In this document: positions 6,529-9,404 of the stretch, piece after piece
Layout: each line of letters begins with the position of its first letter
How positions within the stretch are numbered: the stretch's first letter is position 1
Source: Opitutaceae bacterium
GTDB lineage: Bacteria > Verrucomicrobiota > Verrucomicrobiia > Opitutales > Opitutaceae
Assembly: GCA_025352845.1 (NCBI GenBank)
Contig: JANXSC010000197.1
Coordinates: 1 to 9,404 of the forward strand
DNA length: 9,404 nucleotides
Direction of reading: 5' to 3'
Program-made: the position numbers and the translations under genes
Notes under the pieces: generated by a model
Database searches by the model: none
What the model was told of the DNA's origin: nothing
The model's input: only the letters and a program-made list of their open reading frames with translations

Positions 6529-6576
6529 CGGGATTGCGGAACGGTTACTCAATTTTTTCGCGGGCTTGCGGAGCGG
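6529..6576 (+). promoter_or_regulatory. Pair of 16-bp direct repeats upstream of the ABC ATPase gene
   Basis: CGGGATTGCGGAACGG (6529-6544) and CGGGCTTGCGGAGCGG (6561-6576) match at 14 of 16 bases and are offset by 32 bp, about three helical turns. An AT-rich stretch (TTACTCAATTTTTT) lies between them, and the ATG of the ABC ATPase is 27 bases further on. The placement would suit a two-site operator in the divergent intergenic region. No regulator is encoded nearby, and no clear -35/-10 pair was found. It may equally be chance in GC-rich DNA. Confidence 0.3.
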
Positions 6577-6602
6577 CCTTTCGCCCCGCAGCGTCCCCGC
6601 CC

Positions 6603-7334
6603 ATGATTGAGGTCGGCGCACTCTCCAAACGTTACGGGAACTTCACTGCGGTGAAAGAGTTGTCGTTCACCGTCCGCCCGGGCGAGGTGCTGGGCCTGGT
6701 GGGCCCGAATGGCGCGGGCAAGACCAGCACCCTGCGCTGCCTCGCGGGCATCATCCCGGCGAGTTCCGGGACGGTGCGCATCGCCGGACACGACATCGCC
6801 GCCGATCCCATCGCGGCGAAGCGCGCGCTGGCCTTCTTTCCCGACGAACCGCGGCTGTTCGACTACCTCACGGTGCGGCAGCATCTCACCTTCGTCGCGC
6901 GCATCTACGGCGTCGCGCACCACGAGGCGATTGCGCAGCCCTTGCTCGACGAATTCGAAATCGCCGACAAGGCCGACCAGCTCCCCGGCGAACTCTCGCG
7001 CGGCATGAAACAGAAACTCGCCATCGCGTGCGGGCTGCTGCACGCGCCGCAGGTGATGTTTTTCGACGAGCCGCTCACCGGCCTTGATCCGCTCGGCATC
7101 CGCCGGATGAAAAAATCCATCGTCACGCGCGCCCGCGCCGGCGCGACGATCGTGTTGAGTTCGCATTTGCTGCATCTCCTCGAGGAAGTCTGCACGCACG
7201 TGATGATCCTGAAACGTGGCGAAAAAATCGCCGACGGCACGATCGCCGAGGTCGCGACGCGCTTCAGCAACGGCGAGCCGAACGTGAACCTCGAGGAAAT
7301 CTTCATCCGCGCCACGGGCGGGACGGAGAGCTGA
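6603..7334 (+). CDS. ABC exporter ATP-binding protein
   Basis: The product has 243 residues, a single nucleotide-binding domain of usual length. Walker A is GPNGAGKT (residues 34-41). The Q-loop region is FFPDEPRLFDYLT, the signature is LSRGMKQKL, Walker B is VMFFDEP with Asp155 and the catalytic Glu156, the D-loop is GLDPLG, and the switch His is in VLSSHLL. The LSRGM signature and PDEP Q-loop region are typical of the exporter branch that works with large multi-span permeases. It hydrolyses ATP on the cytoplasmic face to drive the partner encoded next (7444-9231). The open frame reaches back to 6282, but that part overlaps the opposite-strand secreted-protein gene and has no ABC homology, while the domain begins MIEVGALSKRYG at the ATG at 6603. 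The cargo is unknown. Confidence 0.93.
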   Translation: MIEVGALSKRYGNFTAVKELSFTVRPGEVLGLVGPNGAGKTSTLRCLAGIIPASSGTVRIAGHDIAADPIAAKRALAFFPDEPRLFDYLTVRQHLTFVARIYGVAHHEAIAQPLLDEFEIADKADQLPGELSRGMKQKLAIACGLLHAPQVMFFDEPLTGLDPLGIRRMKKSIVTRARAGATIVLSSHLLHLLEEVCTHVMILKRGEKIADGTIAEVATRFSNGEPNVNLEEIFIRATGGTES

Positions 7335-7443
7335 AGGGACCAATGGACTATGGACCAAAAGACCAAGGGCCTTGCCCTCGCAGGTCCGGTGACTGCCAGT
7401 CCTTTGGTCTTTTGATCCCTTAGTCTTTTGGTCCTTTGACCCC
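7334..7443. repeat. Two inverted arrays of degenerate 8-bp repeats filling the ATPase-permease gap
   Basis: On the plus strand from 7398 the units are AGTCCTTT, GGTCTTTT, GATCCCTT, AGTCTTTT, GGTCCTTT and a shortened GACCCC that runs into the ATG at 7444. The period is exactly eight, with consensus RRTCYYTT. On the minus strand from 7372 down to 7334 the units are AGGCCCTT, GGTCTTTT, GGTCCAT, AGTCCATT and GGTCCCTT; one spacing is seven. The arms can pair, for example GGACCAAAAGAC (7352-7363) with GTCTTTTGGTCC (7423-7434). The transcript between the two genes could fold into a long imperfect hairpin just before the permease start, which has no Shine-Dalgarno sequence. Confidence 0.65.
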
Positions 7444-9231
7444 ATGCTTGGCGCCCTCGTCTACCTCCGTCTCACCTCGTTCAAGAACTGGGTGATCGCG
7501 CGCGCCAAGCGGCTGCGGCAGCCGAAATATCTCCTCGGGGCGATCGTCGGCTGCGCGTATTTCTATTTCTTTTTTTTCCGTGGCTTCGGCCCGGGCCCGA
7601 CTGCTCATTCCCGAAACCCTGCGGCGGCGCAGGCTTGGGAGGTGACGGCAGCGGCGCAGGATCGGCTGCCGGCCGAGTGGTTGCCGGCACTCACCGCGGC
7701 AGGCGCGCTCGCGCTCCTCTTTTTCGCCACTCTCATCTGGGTCGTGCCCACGCAGCGCGCGGCGCTCGGCTTCACCGAGGCGGAGATCGCGTTTTTGTTT
7801 CCCGCGCCGATTTCGCGGCGGCGACTCGTGCACTTCCGGCTGTTGAGCGCGCAGCTGCGCAGCCTGCTCGGCGCGGTGGTGATGATGCTGTTTTCCAACC
7901 GCTGGTCGCTCATCGGCGGAAACGCCCTCACCCACGCGCTCGGGTGGTGGTTTGTTTTCTCCACGCTCAACCTGCACTTCAGCGGCGCGAATTTCACGCT
8001 CACGCGCCGGGCCGATCTCGGGCTCGGCGCGTGGCGGCGGCGGCTCCTCGTCTTCGTGGCAATCGCGGCGGTGTTTGCTGTCGCGCTGTGGCGGCTGCCG
8101 GCCGACTCCACGTTGGTCATTTCGGGCGCGGAGGTCGAGCTGCGCTCGCTCACGACCGGCATCGTCGCGCTGGCGGGCACGGCCCCGCTGAGCTGGCTGC
8201 TGTGGCCTTTCAAATTTGCGATCGGGCCGTTTCTCGCGGTGGACGCACGGGCATTTTTCCTCGCCCTCGGGCCGGCGCTCGCGGTCGTCGCGTTCCACTA
8301 CCTCTGGGTCGTGCGGTCGGCGGTGGCGTTTGAAGACTCGTCGGTCGAATACGCGCAAAAGCGCAGCGCGCGGATCGCCGCGTGGCGCGCGGGCGGGCGG
8401 CGGACGCAGGCGCCGACGAAGGCGCGGCCGGGACCATTTTCCCTCCCGCCGGCCGGCCGGCCGGAGCTGGCGTTTCTGTGGAAAAACCTGCTCGCGGCGT
8501 GGCCCTACTTCAACGTGCGCGTGTGGCTCGGCGCCGCGGCCGTTATCGTCGCGGGATCGGCGTGGCTGCGCTCGCAGCCGGGCCTGCAATCGACCGTCGC
8601 GATCGGCACCCTTTTTATTGCGGGTTACATGATCGTGGTCGGGCCGCAATTTGCGCGGCAGGATATCCGCAGCGATCTGCCCAACGCCGATATCCTCAAA
8701 ATTTATCCGCTCGCCGGCTGGCAGGTCGTGCTCGGCGAATTGCTGACCCCGGTGGCAATTCTCACCGGCGTGCTCTGGCTCGCGCTCCTCACGCTGGCGC
8801 TCACCCTCCAACCTGAAGCCACCGGAGTTCAGTGGCTCACGCCAACCGTGCGGCTGACGGGCGCACTGGCCGTCGCGCTGGTGACGCCCGCGCTCGTCAC
8901 GCTGCAACTCATCGTGCCCAACGCCGCCGCGCTGCTGTTTCCGAGCTGGTTTCAACTCACGAGGACACGCGGCGGCGGCCCCGAAGTCGTCGGGCAGCGG
9001 ATGATTTTCTTTTTCGCGCAGCTCTTCACGATGGCGTTTGCGCTCCTGCCTGCGGGACTGGCGGCGGTGTCGGCCGGTTTCATTTTTTGGCGCTTCCTCG
9101 GTCCGGCGGGCACGGTAGTCATCGCGACGCTCGCCGTCCTCGCCGTGCTCGTCGGCGAAGCATGGTGTGCGCTGTGGTGGCTCGGCCAGCGCTTCGAAAA
9201 ACTCGACCTCTCCGCCGAGCTGCGGTCATAG
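7444..9231 (+). CDS. Putative ABC exporter permease (PF16962-like)
   Basis: The product has 595 residues with many hydrophobic segments, including ones near residues 30-45, 80-100, 195-215, 240-300, 360-400 and 425-590. A polar cytoplasmic loop at about 300-345 (VEYAQKRSARIAAWR to KARPGPFSLPPAGRPELAFLWKNLLAAWPYF) is characteristic of the 'putative ABC exporter' family. The N-terminus MLGALVYLRLTSFKNWV also fits. It should form the membrane channel for the ATPase encoded 109 bp upstream. The substrate is unknown. The ATG at 7444 abuts an octamer repeat array, and no Shine-Dalgarno sequence is present. A T8 run (7570-7577) and a CCGG x4 tract (8449-8464) lie within the gene and keep frame as sequenced. 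The next gene begins eight bases after the stop, which suggests an operon. Confidence 0.88.
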   Translation: MLGALVYLRLTSFKNWVIARAKRLRQPKYLLGAIVGCAYFYFFFFRGFGPGPTAHSRNPAAAQAWEVTAAAQDRLPAEWLPALTAAGALALLFFATLIWVVPTQRAALGFTEAEIAFLFPAPISRRRLVHFRLLSAQLRSLLGAVVMMLFSNRWSLIGGNALTHALGWWFVFSTLNLHFSGANFTLTRRADLGLGAWRRRLLVFVAIAAVFAVALWRLPADSTLVISGAEVELRSLTTGIVALAGTAPLSWLLWPFKFAIGPFLAVDARAFFLALGPALAVVAFHYLWVVRSAVAFEDSSVEYAQKRSARIAAWRAGGRRTQAPTKARPGPFSLPPAGRPELAFLWKNLLAAWPYFNVRVWLGAAAVIVAGSAWLRSQPGLQSTVAIGTLFIAGYMIVVGPQFARQDIRSDLPNADILKIYPLAGWQVVLGELLTPVAILTGVLWLALLTLALTLQPEATGVQWLTPTVRLTGALAVALVTPALVTLQLIVPNAAALLFPSWFQLTRTRGGGPEVVGQRMIFFFAQLFTMAFALLPAGLAAVSAGFIFWRFLGPAGTVVIATLAVLAVLVGEAWCALWWLGQRFEKLDLSAELRS

Positions 9232-9239
9232 CCCGCGCC

Positions 9240-9404
9240 ATGGAATTCGACCGCCTCACGCAAATCGCCGCCGATGCCGTGGGCGGCGCGCAGCGCCAGC
9301 TCCCGCCGGAAATCCGCGCGCTCGCCCGGGGCGTGCCCGTGCATTACGAGCGGCTGCCTGCGGCCGACGTGATCGCGGAGGGTTTTCCCGCCGACATCCT
9401 CGGA
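9240..9404 (+). CDS. Probable zincin-like metallopeptidase, 3' end outside window
   Basis: Only the first 55 codons are present, starting at the ATG at 9240, eight bases after the permease stop. The text MEFDRLTQIAADAVGG, then LPPEIRALARGVPVHYERLP and a final FPADILG, resembles the N-terminus of the short zincin-like metallopeptidase family (PF06262), where the last residues would continue as LG-L-F-x-G. The defining HExxH motif would lie beyond the window, so the assignment rests on recall of the N-terminal pattern only. No signal peptide or membrane segment is visible. It is probably co-transcribed with the ABC genes. Confidence 0.5.
   Translation, partial: MEFDRLTQIAADAVGGAQRQLPPEIRALARGVPVHYERLPAADVIAEGFPADILG

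Noticed and set aside
6282..6602. N-terminal extension of the ABC ATPase to an upstream ATG
   Set aside because: It overlaps the opposite-strand secreted-protein gene and adds about 107 residues unlike any ABC domain. The domain starts naturally at 6603.
7420..8955. Long open frame on the minus strand (511 codons) opposite the ABC permease
   Set aside because: Its product is rich in Arg, Glu, Gln and Pro with no recognisable domain, and it lies opposite a well-supported permease. It is a high-GC codon-bias shadow.
1..9404. tRNA, rRNA, CRISPR array, insertion-sequence gene or known defence gene
   Set aside because: None was seen on either strand. The palindromes are too few and too irregularly spaced for a CRISPR array, and no transposase is encoded in the window.

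Overview
The window is GC-rich bacterial DNA with densely packed genes and long antisense open frames typical of high-GC codon bias. Gene content suggests a member of the Verrucomicrobiota, most likely Opitutaceae-like: TPR-rich signalling proteins, a PF16962-type 'putative ABC exporter' permease beside its ATPase, an HI0933/BaiN-type flavoprotein, and start codons mostly without a Shine-Dalgarno sequence. This assignment is an inference from protein style. There is no rRNA or other marker gene in the window.

Layout. (1) 1-1497 (+): 3' part of a membrane-anchored TPR protein whose start lies upstream of the window. (2) 1513-2460 (-): an AEC-family transporter, convergent with gene 1. (3) 2645-4630 (+): a large TPR / SLOG-like / class III cyclase-like protein that has lost key metal-binding residues. 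(4) 4726-5991 (-): an HI0933/BaiN-like FAD oxidoreductase. (5) 6113-6460 (-): a small secreted LTxxQ/Spy-like protein with a strong intrinsic terminator. (6) 6603-7334 (+) and 7444-9231 (+): ATPase and permease of an ABC exporter. (7) 9240 to the end (+): the start of a probable zincin-like metallopeptidase.

The non-coding DNA is the most distinctive part. The gap between divergent genes 2 and 3 and the gap between convergent genes 3 and 4 each hold a pair of short palindromes in inverted orientation. In both pairs the outer ends are GTAG and CTAC, the architecture of a REPIN (two REP elements facing each other). A further GTAG-headed palindrome lies in frame inside gene 1, and a related palindrome without GTAG forms the last codons of the flavoprotein. 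The palindromes keep the foot, stem length and small loop, but the stem sequences differ while staying self-complementary.

A second repeat type is a degenerate 8-bp array, pyrimidine-rich on the coding strand and placed directly before a start codon. One lies before the AEC transporter and one before the ABC permease. The second is paired with an inverted array just after the ATPase stop, so the whole ATPase-permease spacer can fold into an imperfect hairpin.

The ABC ATPase and permease should form one exporter. The other genes show no obvious shared pathway. No mobile-element gene, tRNA, rRNA or CRISPR array was seen, and no gap exceeds 300 bases.
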